A model generated the notes under the pieces. That model saw only the letters and a program-made list of their open reading frames with translations. It was not told where the DNA came from and did no database searches. Positions 11,472 to 22,951 of a stretch of 64,000 nt of DNA are shown here, piece after piece (within the stretch, counting starts at the first letter, position 1; every line of letters starts with the position of its first letter). The stretch is from Ryuthela nishihirai (taxonomy: Eukaryota; Arthropoda; Arachnida; Araneae; Heptathelidae). The stretch covers positions 24,949,801 through 25,013,800 of the forward strand of contig JAWZYU010000019.1 in assembly GCA_038380435.1 (NCBI GenBank). Direction: 5' to 3'. A program made the position numbers and the translations under genes.

Positions 11472-12725
11472 TACAAGGGGTGATTGTTTAATTCATGGAC
11501 TGATGCCATAAGTACTCATACATAGCACTTTTTCCAAAGTAACACTAGATGGCGCTGTGCATGACCGTTGCAAAGGAGGCTCTACGTGCTAAGACTGATT
11601 TGAGTTGCGTGTCATAAACATTCGTTCAGAATGTCTGAAATTCAGACGGAACAGCAGTATGTCATTCGTTATTGTGTTAGGCGAGGCTTAAGTGCTGCTG
11701 TGACTGTTGAAGAGATGATTGAAGCCTATGGTAATGACTGTCTTCGTAGGTCTGCCATTTTTAAGTGGCATATGCGATTCAAAGGACTCAAATCTGTTGT
11801 CGATGACCCAAGACCTGGCCAGCCTTCTTCCTTAATAACTCCTGAATAAATTGAAAGAGTCCTGGGAATCCTGAATGAAGACAGACAAATAACATTTCGT
11901 GAAGCAGCTGTGAAATTATCAGTTTCATACGGAAGTGCTCACGCAATTGTGAAAACCCATCTGAAAATGTCACAAATCTGTGCTCAATGGATTCCACACA
12001 GTTTGACTCCAGAACAAAAACAAAAAAGGATACAGTTGTGCAAGGAGATGCTTAATCGTTTTGAAAGCCAGAGTCCAACCTTCATGAGTCGAATTGTGAC
12101 TTGTGATGAAACTTGGATCTTTCACTACAATCCCGAAACAAAACAACAGTCGAGTCAATGGAAGCAACATGATTCACCGAGACCCAAGAAAATTTGGGTT
12201 TCTCATTCGGCTGGGAAACAAATGGCTCGTGTTTTTTTATATCAAAGGTGTTCTTGTTACTCACTTTGTGCCTCGTGGAACAACCATGAATAAGGAAGCC
12301 TACCGAAGGTTCTCAGAACCAAACACTGGCATGTCATTCGTGAAAAACGTCTGGCACTTTCTGGTGTGACTTGGTTTCTCCATCACAACAATGCCAGACT
12401 AATATGTGCAGCCAGTGATCAATGCCATAGGTGCTGAGGTTCTGTCACATCCTCCATATTACCCGGACTTAGCACCCTGCGATTTTTACCTCTTTCTGCG
12501 ACTGAAGAAAACTTTGAGAGGGAAATATTTTGCATCTGACAATGAAGCTTGCAGAGCCACAACAACAACACTTTGTACGCTTTCAAAAAATGGCTTCGAA
12601 GACTCTTTTAATGAAAGTGTGTGAAATTCAAGGGAGAGTATTTTGAGAAAGACATGCCAGGAAGATTCAGAGGATGATATTTAATGTAACTTTTTGCTTC
12701 TGTCCACAAATTAAATGATAACACT
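11472..12725 (+). mobile_element. Mariner element, about 1.25 kb, degenerate
   Basis: The terminal inverted repeats can be aligned: GGTGATTGTTTAATTCATGG at the left (about 11479) and its diverged complement, CACAAATTAAATGATAAC, at the right (about 12704). Overall length suits a mariner. One transposase gene on the + strand is interrupted by a stop and frameshifts. The element sits in the long first intron of the zinc-finger gene. Confidence 0.85.
11631..12624 (+). pseudogene. Mariner transposase pseudogene (D,D34D type)
   Basis: The ATG-started frame opens with MSEIQTEQQYVIRYCVRRGL and contains a helix-turn-helix region with the WHMRFKGLKSVVDDPRPGQPS linker typical of mariner. A TAA then stops it at 11847. 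The next frame continues through KMSQICAQWIPHSLTPEQK and VTCDETWIFHYNPETKQQ (first catalytic Asp). Near 12385 the frame reads HHNNAR where active elements have HHDNAR, so the second catalytic Asp is Asn. The last frame gives YYPDLAPCDFYLFLRLKK, with the third Asp. At least two frameshifts separate these blocks, so no active enzyme is made. Confidence 0.88.
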
Positions 12726-13002
12726 ATGAATAATATTCTTCAAATTTACCCATTCTTCTCCATTTCTTCTCTCATTCTTTTCTCATTCCAAATTTTATTA
12801 TGATAAATAAAAACACTAATTTGTTAAAGTAATTAAGCAAGGAGTGTATGGAAAAGTTCTTCATCGCTCCTGCATTGGTCATTTATTGTCACAGCAAAAG
12901 CCACGTTTTCTGTATTCAAGCAGAAATTTCTCTCATTGGAAGCTGCTAACCCTGGCCACTTCTTAGCATTGCATTATGTTTCATACCTTTCCTACTAACT
13001 GC

Positions 13003-13290
13003 TTGGGGGTGGCTCACTCACTAGTTTACTAGGTTCATAATCTGCAGTTTGAGTCCCACCTAGATCAGCATTGAGATTTATCTCCACAAAACTTCCCACC
13101 CTGCCCTCCATCAGTAGGGGATACCGATGGGCGTAGAAAGACTGTTGGATGGAATGTTAAGCTATGGCCTTGTGTTTGGAGAGCCATATCCTGCTTTCAT
13201 TAAAGAATACTCTTGATGGGAGGCTAACAGCTGTCCAATGGGACCCTTCCCCTAACATTCTGTGAGCCCTCAGTGTCTTTGTGTGATTGG
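13003..13290 (+). mobile_element. SINE-A, CpG-decayed, missing 3' tail
   Basis: The head GGGGGTGGCTCACTCACTAG, an altered B box (GTTTGAGTCCC) and ATTGAGATTTATCTCC are present. It ends near CTTTGTGTGATTGG without the AACAACCC tail. Most CpGs have become TpG or CpA. Confidence 0.75.
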
Positions 13291-13997
13291 TTTCCGCCAT
13301 TATTGACAGCGTCACTGAAAATGTGAGATTAGACATTCATCATTGAGTAAATGTAATCATTTTGATTTTTTTTTAGAAAAATTAATCCTTTTTTTGTTGA
13401 GTGTCATATGTCTAGCTTTCAGTAATTCCAAAATATAAATGAATTTCTTATTTAATAGTGTTTTGCTGGTGAATGTAAATGTGCTTTTCCATTCAGAAAA
13501 AGTCTAAGCCTAATTGTCCTGATGCACATTTGCTGAAATGATTTATGCCTTTATTGCTATATTTTACTGTTCTGATAATTACCATAATAACTAGAGATAG
13601 TTTTAGTACTAGTATAGGTATAATAGAAAGCATGCAAAATATTAAAGAATTTTTTTGTGGGGGACAAAGTGAGTAAACTATTAATGCAACATTCGTCAAT
13701 TCTATAACACAGTCAGTGCACTAAAAATATATCTTGTAACATTTTCAAAATATGCAATCAATATCTCGATAAGTTTAATTTTGTTTCACTCAACTTTGGG
13801 TTTCAAAAAGTAAATTAACAACATTAAGTGGATACCAACTGTATTGTGCTACTTTCAAATACATGAAATTAGATGCATTGAAAAGTTTTAATTTTTTGTA
13901 AACATATAATGGTAGGACTGGAGTATCCCACTTTTCCTGTTAAAACAAGGTTTGCTGATACCAGTATTTTCCAGGATCTCATTACTTAAAAAAAATA

Positions 13998-14182
13998 AAA
14001 TACCCTCTTAAGCAGCTGCTTGCCACAGAGGTCTGTCAGGAACTTGTTAGTAAATGCACTATAGAGAAGGTTTGTGTGGGAGCCAAGACTTCAATAGAAA
14101 GAAAACATCCATGCCTTTTACATGGGATTTAAACCCAGATAAAATTCCATCAGAATTTTTTCTAAGGTTCCTAACTCAGCTA
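13998..14182 (-). mobile_element. SINE-B, old copy
   Basis: It begins with CCCTCTTAAGCAGCTGCTTG and CCACAGAGGTCTGTCAGG, and continues through a diverged middle to a poorly preserved head near CTCAGCTATGGG. Confidence 0.7.
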
Positions 14183-14211
14183 TGGGATGAACAAATCATT
14201 TCTTTAAAATA

Positions 14212-14328
14212 AATTTCATCAATGAAGGGAGATTGCACTCTCAATACCCTCACATTCATTACTAGACAATGTATATAATACTTGTATTTCAATAGGATTT
14301 GATAGGAAATATTTTCTGATCAAGGAAT
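14212..14328 (+). repeat. 117-bp segment copied at 17733-17849
   Basis: This segment (AATTTCATCAATGAAGGGAG to TTTCTGATCAAGGAAT) recurs almost unchanged inside the rearranged Tc1 element 3.5 kb downstream. Only a handful of differences separate the two. It is not otherwise recognised. Confidence 0.9.
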
Positions 14329-14339
14329 TTTCAGTGTCC

Positions 14340-15040
14340 TGATGGTGATGACTTATTCTGTTCTGTGTTTAGCTTAAGAGTTCTCGAGTCTGACCTGAGA
14401 TACAGTGTGCCACATTTCTAGGAAACGAATCTGCTGGCACTTTTCAATAAATTGGTGTAGTATTACACTGTGACTCAACTCCTTAAGAGGGAAAAAAAAT
14501 TCTTATGCTTTATAATGTCTAGGATATAATAATACCTTCTGACATCAATCACTCAAACGAATTACATGAGGTTTTTTGGTCTTCTCAATGGGGCTATAAA
14601 CAAATGCTCTGCAGATCAAGCATAACTGATACACTAATAACTCCAGAAGTCGTCTAAAAAAATTGCACTAATTATGTATTTCTCTCAATATTATTAGCAT
14701 TTATTAAAATTAATGTTATTTTCATGAAGTGACAGAAAAAAAGTTGAAAGATGAACAGTCTAAAAGTTGGAATATTAATGTATTTTTTACAATTTACAAA
14801 CAAGCTAAAAAGTCAATATTAACCTGCCCACATCTTATCCATTACTAGCAAATTTACTGTGTTATTCAGGTCTTAAACTCTAAAATATATAATAGATGAC
14901 TCTCCCCATGTCTGCAAGCTTTCATTTCGTATAAAACTCATTACAATTGATTTGCCCCACCCTGTAAACTTTTTCTCCACTCTTTTTGGGAGGAAAGAAG
15001 TGGACATATTTTGAGGTACCATAGGAGTTGGCACTAGCTT
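14340..15040. other. Unassigned intronic sequence
   Basis: AT-rich and CpG-poor. No coding, RNA or repeat signature was recognised between the 117-bp repeat and the inverted-repeat arm. Confidence 0.4.
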
Positions 15041-15954
15041 TGGCAACATGTTTCAATGAAATATATCTGTAACATTTGTAGATTCTTCATTTAGTTGGGG
15101 TACCATAAACCCCATACTGGATACTAACTTATATTCATGCTTTTATTAATGCAACCCAAAATCATGGAGGTACAACGTGATACTCTCCATTTCAGAAGTT
15201 CTTAAACCAAAAAAACTATTGCCTTGTTCAAAAAATCAAAATTTTTGAATCATTTCATACCCAGCAGAGTTGCTTGGATACAATTTGCAGTCATAGCTAA
15301 CTTTATAGCAAAGGAAAATCAAATATGGGTAAACTGTGTATAGTAGGTCTAGGTTTTGCAAAAAAAAAAAGCACTAAAAATGTACAATGAAAATGAGAAA
15401 TGTTTATTAAATAATGTGTTAAATAATACATTTCACTAACATTTTTTATGAGATATGCTTGTTTATTGCAATTTAAATATATAATACATTAAAAATATAT
15501 TTTATGAAAATAAATGTTTTATGCAATAAAAAGAATTTTAATAAAATATATCCAAATATACATTTTTCTAATTAAATTACTTTATTAATGTTCAATGTGA
15601 TTTCTTTTTAGTTTCTAAATGCTTTCATTTAAAAAAAAACACAGAAAACTAATTCTCACTCAAGTTATTTATCCATTTATGAAACAATGACTTCATCAGG
15701 CAAAAGCCGAATTATTTCCTCTTTTCAGTGCATCAATTATTACAGCAATTACTACTCTCAACAATTACTAATATTAAGTTTATGGGAATTTCACGATATT
15801 CAAACTTATCCACACCAGTTTGGTTGCCCTATCAGATTTGCACATATCCTGTATTCTTCCCCTGGGTGAAGTGAAAGTTTATGCAAAATTCAGTGCTGCT
15901 AGCTCTTGAGGCAGAATGCATACATGGACAGACATACATTATATATTAGATTGT

Positions 15955-16135
15955 GCTTGGCTACTGATCTAAGGGATCTGGGTTCGAGCCCCGGGTAAGG
16001 CATGGATGTATGTGTCATTTTTCTGCTGAGGTCCTGCTATCTTCTCGGATCTTCTATGGCATATAAACTGACAGGCACCTGTCAAACCTCTGTGGCAAGC
16101 AGCTGCTTGAGGGAGTATTTATTTTTTATTTTGCT
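15955..16135 (+). mobile_element. SINE-B, head truncated, in inverted-repeat loop
   Basis: It starts at GCTTGGCTACTGATCTAAGG, has a perfect B box (GGGTTCGAGCCCCGGG), and ends with CAAGCAGCTGCTTGAGGGAG plus a TATTTATTTT tail. Confidence 0.87.
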
Positions 16136-16794
16136 ATTAAAAAATTTTTATCTCTTCAGCAGTAGTAGCTCATTTTATTAAAAACTGCTTAGGTGACCAT
16201 CTCACCATTAATAATAATAATTAATCTATAAAAAGATTATATATATATATCACTTATATCTATAAAAAGAAATCTTTTATGCAATTTAAAGAAAATTTTA
16301 ATAAAATATATTCAAAATATGCATATACAATATGTTCATACCTAACTGCTGGGTATGAAATGATTTAAAAAATTAATTTTTTTTCAGAAAGGCAAATAGT
16401 TTTTTGGTTTAAGAACTTCTGCAATGTAGAGTATCATAATTACACAATGAAAAGGACCTTCTTGCAGTACCTCCATGATTTTGGGTTGTATTAATAAAAG
16501 CATGAATATAATGTAGTATCCATTACGGGGTTTGTGGTACCCCAACTACACCAGTTTCCATAAATTAATGGGAAAATGGTGATAATTCACCAAAACATTG
16601 TGCAATCCTCACCAAACTTGTTCACGTAACCAGTAACACTGAGTGAACATACCTATGCAAATTAGTCTAGGTTGCGTCAATTTGTATAATCAGATAATGG
16701 CATAAAAACGGGTGTTTTGGAGTGGATCGCTATTTTGTGTTGTAAATGTGAGTAAAGAAATTCGAAATAGCCATTTTGTAGGAATAACCTTGAG

Positions 16795-18202
16795 ACATCA
16801 TTTGCCAAATGTATTGTGGTGGAGAGCTATTGGCCAGCTCGAAGCAAGCCAAAGTAGTCGGACCTGGCACGATGACTGAATGTTAGTCCTGTGGTCTGTA
16901 GACTGTAGAATCAATTTCTTAGCGCAGATTCCACATCTCCAAGGTTTAGCCAAGGAAGGACTAGAGTTATGAGCAGTGTACAAGACCGATATCTGTGATT
17001 AACAGCACGAAAGAGCAGGACGTCTACTCCCTCTCAGATCCTCTCTTGCAGCAGCCACTGGGAGGGTTGTATCAGCTTTAACTGTGTGTAGAAGGCTTCA
17101 TGAGGGAGGTCTGTACGCTAGAAGGCCAGTAATTTGTATACACGTCACAGAACTGAGCAGTTGAATTTGGCACATACGCATGTTAACTGGACAGAAGAGC
17201 AATGGAGGATGATGTCCTTCAATGGGCCCAGATATTGCTTGCAAAGTAATTCCAAACATTGTTTGATATGGAGAGAACAAGGAACCCGCGATCATCCTAA
17301 TAACATCCGTCAAAGAGACTGTTACGGCAGAGGTAGAGTGTGAGTTTGGGGTGGCATTTCCTTAGGTGGATGCACAGACCTCTTTGTTGATGAATGGGAA
17401 CCTCAATGCTCAAAGGTATAGAGATCCTGGACCCTTATGTACGTCCTTATGCTGGTGTAATAGGTGAAACATTTATCTTACAAGACGATAACATTCGTCC
17501 ACACAGAGCTCAACTAGTGGAACAATACCTTCAAGAGCATACTATTATGCACATGGAGTGGCCAGCTTAATCTCCTGACCTAAATTCGATTGAGCATGTG
17601 TGGGATGCTCTAGGAAGATGTGTTGCTGCCTTCAACCAGCCACCTGAAACAAAGGGGAGCTTATTACTGCTTTAAAGGAGCAATTGTCATTACTCCCTAC
17701 TGAGCTGATTCACATCGTCATAAACAGCATGGAATTTCATCAATGAGGGGAGATTGCACTCTCAATACCCCCACATTCATTACTAGACAATGTATATAAT
17801 ACTAGTATTTCAATAGGATTTGATAGGAAATATTTTCTGATCAAGGAATCCCAACAATGCCACCCAATCATTTTGGGGTGGCATTTCCTTAGGTCGATGC
17901 ACAGACCTCTGTGTTGATGAATGGGAACCTCAATGCTCAAAGGTATAGAGATCCTGGACCCTTATGTACGTCCTTACGCTGGTGCAATAGGTGAAACATT
18001 CATCTTACAAGACGATAACATTCATCCACACAGAGCTCAACTAGTGGAACAATACCTTCAAGAGCATACCATTATGCACATGGAGTGGCCAGCTCAATCT
18101 CCCAACCTAAATCCGATTGAGCATGTGTGGAATGCTCTAGGAAGATGTGTTGCTGCCTTCAACCCGCCACCTGAAACAAAGGGGAGCTTATTACTGCTTT
18201 AA
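16795..18202 (+). pseudogene. Tc1 transposase pseudogene (DD34E), 3' half duplicated
   Basis: The N-terminal HTH part is broken by frameshifts from about 16800. A middle block reads WTEEQWRMMSFNGPRYCLQS, where Tc1 enzymes have a DES(R) motif, so the first catalytic Asp is lost. The block ends in a stop at 17341. The first 3' copy has QDDNIRPHRAQLVEQYL but a stop in place of Gln in WPAQSP. The second 3' copy (open frame from 17921) reads FILQDDNIHPHRAQ and then NPIEHVWNALGR, with exactly 34 residues between the catalytic Asp and Glu. That is the DD34E spacing of Tc1. Both copies lie on the + strand inside the host intron. No functional product is possible. Confidence 0.88.
17733..17849 (+). 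repeat. 117-bp filler inside the Tc1, copy of 14212-14328
   Basis: This lies exactly between the two copies of the Tc1 3' half and matches the intronic segment 3.5 kb upstream. The junction shares AATTT with the Tc1 sequence, a possible microhomology. Confidence 0.9.
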
Positions 18203-18808
18203 AGGAGCAATTGTCATTACTCCCTACTGAGCTGATTCACATTGTCGTAAACAACATGGAATATCGCTGCCGTGCCTGCATTGCTGTAAGGGTGACCACA
18301 CTCATTATTAAAGAGCTTTCTCCATTGCATTCTGGCACCTCATTTTTAGACAAGTTCCTCTAAGTGTTATTTTTTGACGAAAAATGTTTCTAGTGTAAAA
18401 TATTTTATGCCATTCTGAAACTGGCATTGTAATTCATGTTTCCATCAAATTTCATTAAAGTCATTCATATTGTTTTTGGTTTATCATAATTTTTCAGAGT
18501 TTTTCTTAATTTATGGAAACCAGCATATGTGAAGAATTTACAAACGTTAAAGATATATTTCATTAAAACACATTGTCCAGTTTCATCTTCTTACATAATA
18601 TTCACTTTATTGTATTTCCTCTTTGAGTCAAGCTTTTGAATACTTCTCATTTCAGTTAGGCCACTGATTTTTCATGTATCTAGCAAGCTTTTATTTTAAT
18701 ATACAGATATAGATTCTTTTATCAGTAAGATTTCTGCTTATCTGGTAGTTATTATCTTGAGACAAAAATAGTATTATATGCAAATGATAATTTATATTTT
18801 TTCAATAG

Positions 18809-18927
18809 AGTGGAAAATGAAGCTGTTCAAGACACAGAGCCAATTGACCTAGAAGAAGGTGAAATAGTAGATTCTGGTGAAGATGATGATGAGAAACAAA
18901 AGGATGATAAAAATGACACTATTGAAA
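18809..18927 (+). CDS. Coding exon, ZC3H4/6/8-like (su(sable) family) protein, acidic LEEGEI segment
   Basis: Internal exon of the host gene. It follows a T-rich tract ending in AATAG and ends at a GTGAGT donor (18928). The frame reads 39 codons plus one base (phase 1) and is strongly acidic: TEPIDLEEGEIVDSGEDDDE, then a Lys/Asp-rich run. The LEEGEI block matches the LEEGE(L/I) signature near the N-terminus of ZC3H4 and ZC3H6. Known for the family: nuclear CCCH proteins that act with WDR82 to restrict unproductive RNA polymerase II transcription (ZC3H4 in mammals, Su(s) in flies). That role is inferred here from family membership. The acceptor could be at 18808 or 18810; both keep the frame. 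The start codon lies in an upstream exon I could not find. The next exon is 5.1 kb away and completes the split codon. Confidence 0.72.
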
Positions 18928-20013
18928 GTGAGTCTCAGACACACCAGTTTTAACTTAAATATGTGATATTGTAGTATTAAGATTTTTTTTTTCTTCTGAA
19001 ATAAATGTTGCTTTGTAACAGATTATGCACGGAACCGTATTTCAAGATATAATTGCTTAGTGAGTAAAATGATACTGATTTGTTTGATGAGGCTGTTTTT
19101 TTTTAAATAGAATGGCAACTGGTCTCATATGCAAACAGCTATACATAATACATATTTCAGAAATTCTGTATTATTCTGGTTTGCTGAATGGATTCTACCT
19201 ACTCTTAATAGCTTTCCATCAGGTTGGTCTCTATTCTCTCTGCACTTTATCGAGAGATCCTTTGATTGTTTTGTTTAACACATTATAGAGTAAAAACAGT
19301 ATTTCTCAGGGTAAAACAATTCATTAGAAAGGGGATGAGAAAATTTCTGATCATCTTGATCTTTCTAAATTTTTAGGGTATTTTGTGAGAAATTTTGCAA
19401 GTGGTGCATGGCTTGTATGTTGTATAAAACTCTAAATTTCAAGAAACTGCATGCTGATATTGTTCAATCCTTTAACACCTTAAATGGTCTAAAATTTGAA
19501 ATGGACTATTGATTACTACAATAATGACTCTATGTTTTCTGTCTAAAATATTTAGGAATTATCAGCTAGAATTGCTTTCTGAACTGCTTTTATTCCCTTT
19601 TGTTAAAATAATTTACAGTGTTTTCAAAAACTTAACTGACAAAATGACTGATTAGAGTGCTACAAATCTAGGACTGGATGTGATAATCATATTTCATTAT
19701 AAACAGGTAATTAAATGCAAAATTGAGTAATATATATATTTATGTAAGCAATCTGATAAAAATTATTCAGGCACCACTGGGTCATCAACTTCACCACCTG
19801 GGAAGGGCTGGCAGACTGAAGTTTAAAAGAGGTGCTCTTGGGCTGCTTCACATTTCCAGCCAGTTTCATCTGGAGCACCTTGTAACATAATTTTTTACAA
19901 GGTCCCTTTTTGCATTTATCTGGTGGAGTCAAGATTAACAATTTCTCCACTCAAGCTTAAAAAAATACACAGGGACCAAATGGCTTTGGCAGTCATGACA
20001 AGCTTTGCTTCTT
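18928..20013. other. Intron, unassigned
   Basis: Begins with the GTGAGT donor. AT-rich. No further exon or repeat was recognised before the SINE-A at 20.0 kb. Confidence 0.5.
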
Positions 20014-20420
20014 CACTGATGTTGTGGGGGAGGAGGGTTGCTCAGTCGGTAGCGTGCCAGGCTGATAATCTGTAGTTCACAGGTTTAGTCCCAGCTGGGT
20101 CAGCATTGAGATTTATCTCCGCAAAATTCCCCGCCCTGCCCACGGTCAGAGGGGACACCGATGGATTTGGAAAGGCCGCCGTCCGTCGGACGGGACGTTA
20201 AGCCGTGGCCCCGTGTGCGGGAGAGACATACCCTGTGCACGTTAAAGAACACGCTGGATGGCCTTGACGGGAGGCTACCATCTGTCTCCCAACAGCTGTT
20301 CCAGTGGGTCCCCTCCCCCAACCTTCTCTGAGCCTTCGGGGTCCGTGTGACCTGGCCATTTAGCCCATGGTGTGCAAAAAAAGTGCCGCTCAGAGGTAAA
20401 ACAACCCAACAACACTGATG
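20014..20420 (+). mobile_element. Full-length SINE-A with 8-bp duplication
   Basis: The element is 20022-20412, flanked by CACTGATG on each side. It has the head GGTTGCTCAGTCGGTAGCGT, CpG-rich body and complete tail. It is one of the best-preserved copies and is useful as a family reference. Confidence 0.9.
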
Positions 20421-20734
20421 CTGCTGGATGCATAAAGTTCCTTATTGATGAGTTTCTTTTGTCTTATTATAGTCTCTAATTTTTTTCCTTCACTTTTAAT
20501 ATTGTGTACAGTTGATTCATTTAAATTATATCAGTTATAACTGCTTAATGTGAAGCAGGTACTTTATAAATTGAAGCATTTGCCGTATATATATACTGTG
20601 TAGATTAATCAGCATAATTTGAAACTCCATAAGAAAGGATGCATTCCCCCCCCCCTCCCCCCCAAATATTATGTGGTCTGTAAATATATGAACATATAAA
20701 TGGCTTGCTAAGGGTTAATTATATATGTATGAGG

Positions 20735-21365
20735 ACGTTCAAAAAGTTCTTGACATGCGTCTACAGAACAAAAACCATTACACTTAACAAAACTTTTACT
20801 GTCCTTCAAAGTACTCCCCTCTAGCATCTAAGCAAAGTTGCAGATATCTACACTAATTCTGGAATGCTTTGTGGTACTCCTGTTGAAGAATACTCCGCAA
20901 CTCTGAATGAACACATTTTGCAAGGTCTTGCACCCTTGAAAAAGACTTCCTAGCTAATTCCTTTTGAATTTTTGGAAACAACCAAAAATTGCATGGCACA
21001 AGATTGGCAGAATAAGCTGTTTGATTTTTCCCTGCTCCAGATAGGCCCTAAACTTGATGGGTTTTGCAAACACAGGCATTTTCATGAAGAAGGAGAACCC
21101 TTGACACTGCTGTTGTTGGGTGCTGCTCCTTCATCTCCTTAACCATTTTGAGCAAAGGGTTGTTGATGTAGTATTGGCAACTATATTAGTTGACAATTCA
21201 AGCATTGCCATCATCTCCTTGGACAAGTCTACTCTAGCCCTTTTTTTGCTGTTCTGTCAAGTTTGTGGGGTACCCATTTGGTACATATCTTTTGGAACCT
21301 TAATTACTGAAGAGTAATTGTTTCCACACTGCCAATTGATACACTGGCATCTAAACTCGTTACCT
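20735..21365 (-). pseudogene. Mariner-like transposase relic, internally deleted
   Basis: The reverse strand near 20810-20825 gives RGEYFEG, the usual C-terminal motif of mariner transposases. Further upstream on that strand a patch reads RARVDLSKEMMAML, resembling the region just before the first catalytic Asp. The catalytic core between them is not recoverable; stops and frameshifts are frequent. The length (about 630 bp) is half a mariner. No terminal repeats were found. It is older than the mariner at 11.5 kb, judging by decay. Confidence 0.6.
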
Positions 21366-21459
21366 TAACAGTGATGTGAGAATTTTTCTTAACCCTTCCA
21401 GTGTCCAGCCTGAAATGTCTTCCTGTGTCCATCCGGAGGCCAAGCTATTTTCTCCCTAT

Positions 21460-22045
21460 GCTCAGCCAAATAAAAATTAACTTTATAATTTTTTTTGCCA
21501 AATAACTAATGAAAGGAATTGTGGCATGTTATATGCCAAATTAATCAAAATTTAATTCTGGATTTTCTGCAACTAAAATATTTCACAGCAAAAAAACAGG
21601 TTTTATTTTAATAGGACCTTTTTTTTAGTGATGTAGTAAAAAAATGCATCTGGCAACACATTTTTATTTTAAAAAAAACTAACAGACAAATGATTATAAT
21701 GCACATGAATAGAAAGGCTATTTATTTTCGAATAATGAAAAAATAATTTTTTTTTTGTTACAAATAAATATTTCTCTTGTTTTGTAATATTTTCTCAATA
21801 CCATACTTTGAGAAAATTCCAGGCTCTTAACCAATTGTGCCGAGTCAGATAAACAAGTCAACTTCAGAATTTTGTTTTAAAAAATAACCAATCAATGGAA
21901 ATAGGTCATGTTATATACCAAATTAAACAGAATTTAATTGCGAATTTTATGAAAATAAATAATATAAACAAATTTACAAGCATATTAATTTTAATAAGCC
22001 TTTTTTTCAACATGATATGGTGAAAAAAAAAAAGATCGCACTGTA
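21460..22045. repeat. Diverged direct repeat, two units about 370 bp apart
   Basis: The units near 21465-21660 and 21850-22045 share ATGTTATAT(G/A)CCAAATTAA, TTTAATT, TTTTAATA(G)G/AAGCC(T) and a run of A after GATATGGTG or GATGTAGT. Diverged; origin unknown. Confidence 0.55.
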
Positions 22046-22399
22046 CAATTAAGGTGTCATTTTGGAAAAACCTGATAAATAAAAATAATTAAATTATATA
22101 TTAATCAAAAGGAAATTTCCTTTCAAATAATATAATATTCAATCTGAAATATGATTTTTATTTCTTTTAATGATTCTTATCAGTGTTGGCCAGTGTTATA
22201 CAAAGTGATTTGGACTTCTCACATTCACAGGATTTTCTGAACTGGTTATGAAATTGGGGGAAAAACTTTCCTTGCTGCTTTGTTTTTTACTAAGCATTAT
22301 GAATTTTTTCTTTGGGTATTGAAGTTTGGCCATCTTGGCTAAGTGCAGAAAGGTTTGTGCACTAAAGCAAAAAGAAAATCAGCATTATATCATCTGTGT

Positions 22400-22456
22400 G
22401 GCACAGCCAAGGTTCTGAGGGAGGAGCTGTTGGGAGACAGATAGTAGCCTCCTGTC
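22400..22456 (-). mobile_element. SINE-A fragment
   Basis: Only GGTTCTGAGGGAGGAGCTGT to GATAGTAGCCTCCTGTC remains, matching the reverse of the distal body. Confidence 0.5.
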
Positions 22457-22611
22457 TTTAAAATCATCCAATATAAATATAAAAAAATTTGAATTTTGAA
22501 AAAATTATATTTTTCTAGAGGGAGGGGGGAAACTTTTTATGTGATTTTAGCAGAGAACTGAAATTGCCCTCCCACATCAAGGCTGATTTCCATAGTAAGG
22601 ACTGCTATTTT

Positions 22612-22945
22612 GCTTCCATATCCAAGACATTCATTTTCAGAAAACAGTAGAAGCTCAAAGTTTTTTTTTTTACTAAAAAACAAGAAATAATAAAAGAAAA
22701 ATTACATATAACCTGATGAGATGTCAAATAAAATATCTGCAACAACTTTTAGCTGGCCTCCAATCTAGCATAACTAAGAAAGATCCATAAATCGGCCGAT
22801 CGAAATATCACTAACGGAAGTAAATCTACAGAAATTAATTTCCTTCCATATCCAAGACCTCATTTATTTTCAGAAAATGATACTAGATCAAAGTTTTACT
22901 GGGAAAGTATAAATAATAAAATAAAAATTAACACATAGCCTAATG
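22612..22945. repeat. Direct repeat pair (22612-22715 and 22845-22945)
   Basis: Both carry CTTCCATATCCAAGAC followed by CATT(T)ATTTTCAGAAAA, TCAAAGTTTT and AATAATAAAA(G/T)AAAAATTA. A third relative lies at 59246-59360 (CTATCCAAGACCTCATTCAT). An old dispersed repeat. Confidence 0.65.
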
Positions 22946-22951
22946 GACTGT

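Larger units (their letters stand above)
16547..18527 (+). mobile_element. Tc1 element, 1977 bp, with internal duplication
   Basis: The element is 16549-18525 between TA dinucleotides. Terminal repeats are CACCAGTTTCCATAAATTAA (left) and TTAATTTATGGAAACCAGCA (right). The left arm of the surrounding inverted repeat shows the uninserted sequence, AACTAAATGAAG. The 3' half of the transposase is present twice (17345-17735 and 17872-18262), separated by 117 bp of filler. This explains the extra length over a usual Tc1 of about 1.6 kb. Confidence 0.9.
15041..18580. repeat. Large inverted repeat (about 240-bp arms), right arm split by Tc1
   Basis: The left arm is 15041-15278. The right arm is 16337-16548 plus 18526-18580, interrupted by the Tc1 element. 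Reverse-complement matches include AATCATGGAGGTAC, AAGAAGTTCTTAAACC-like sequence, ATTTCATACCCAGCAG, and across the Tc1 site GAAGAAT(C/T)TACAAA(T/C)GTTA. The loop before the Tc1 insertion is about 1.06 kb and holds a SINE-B. Confidence 0.85.
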
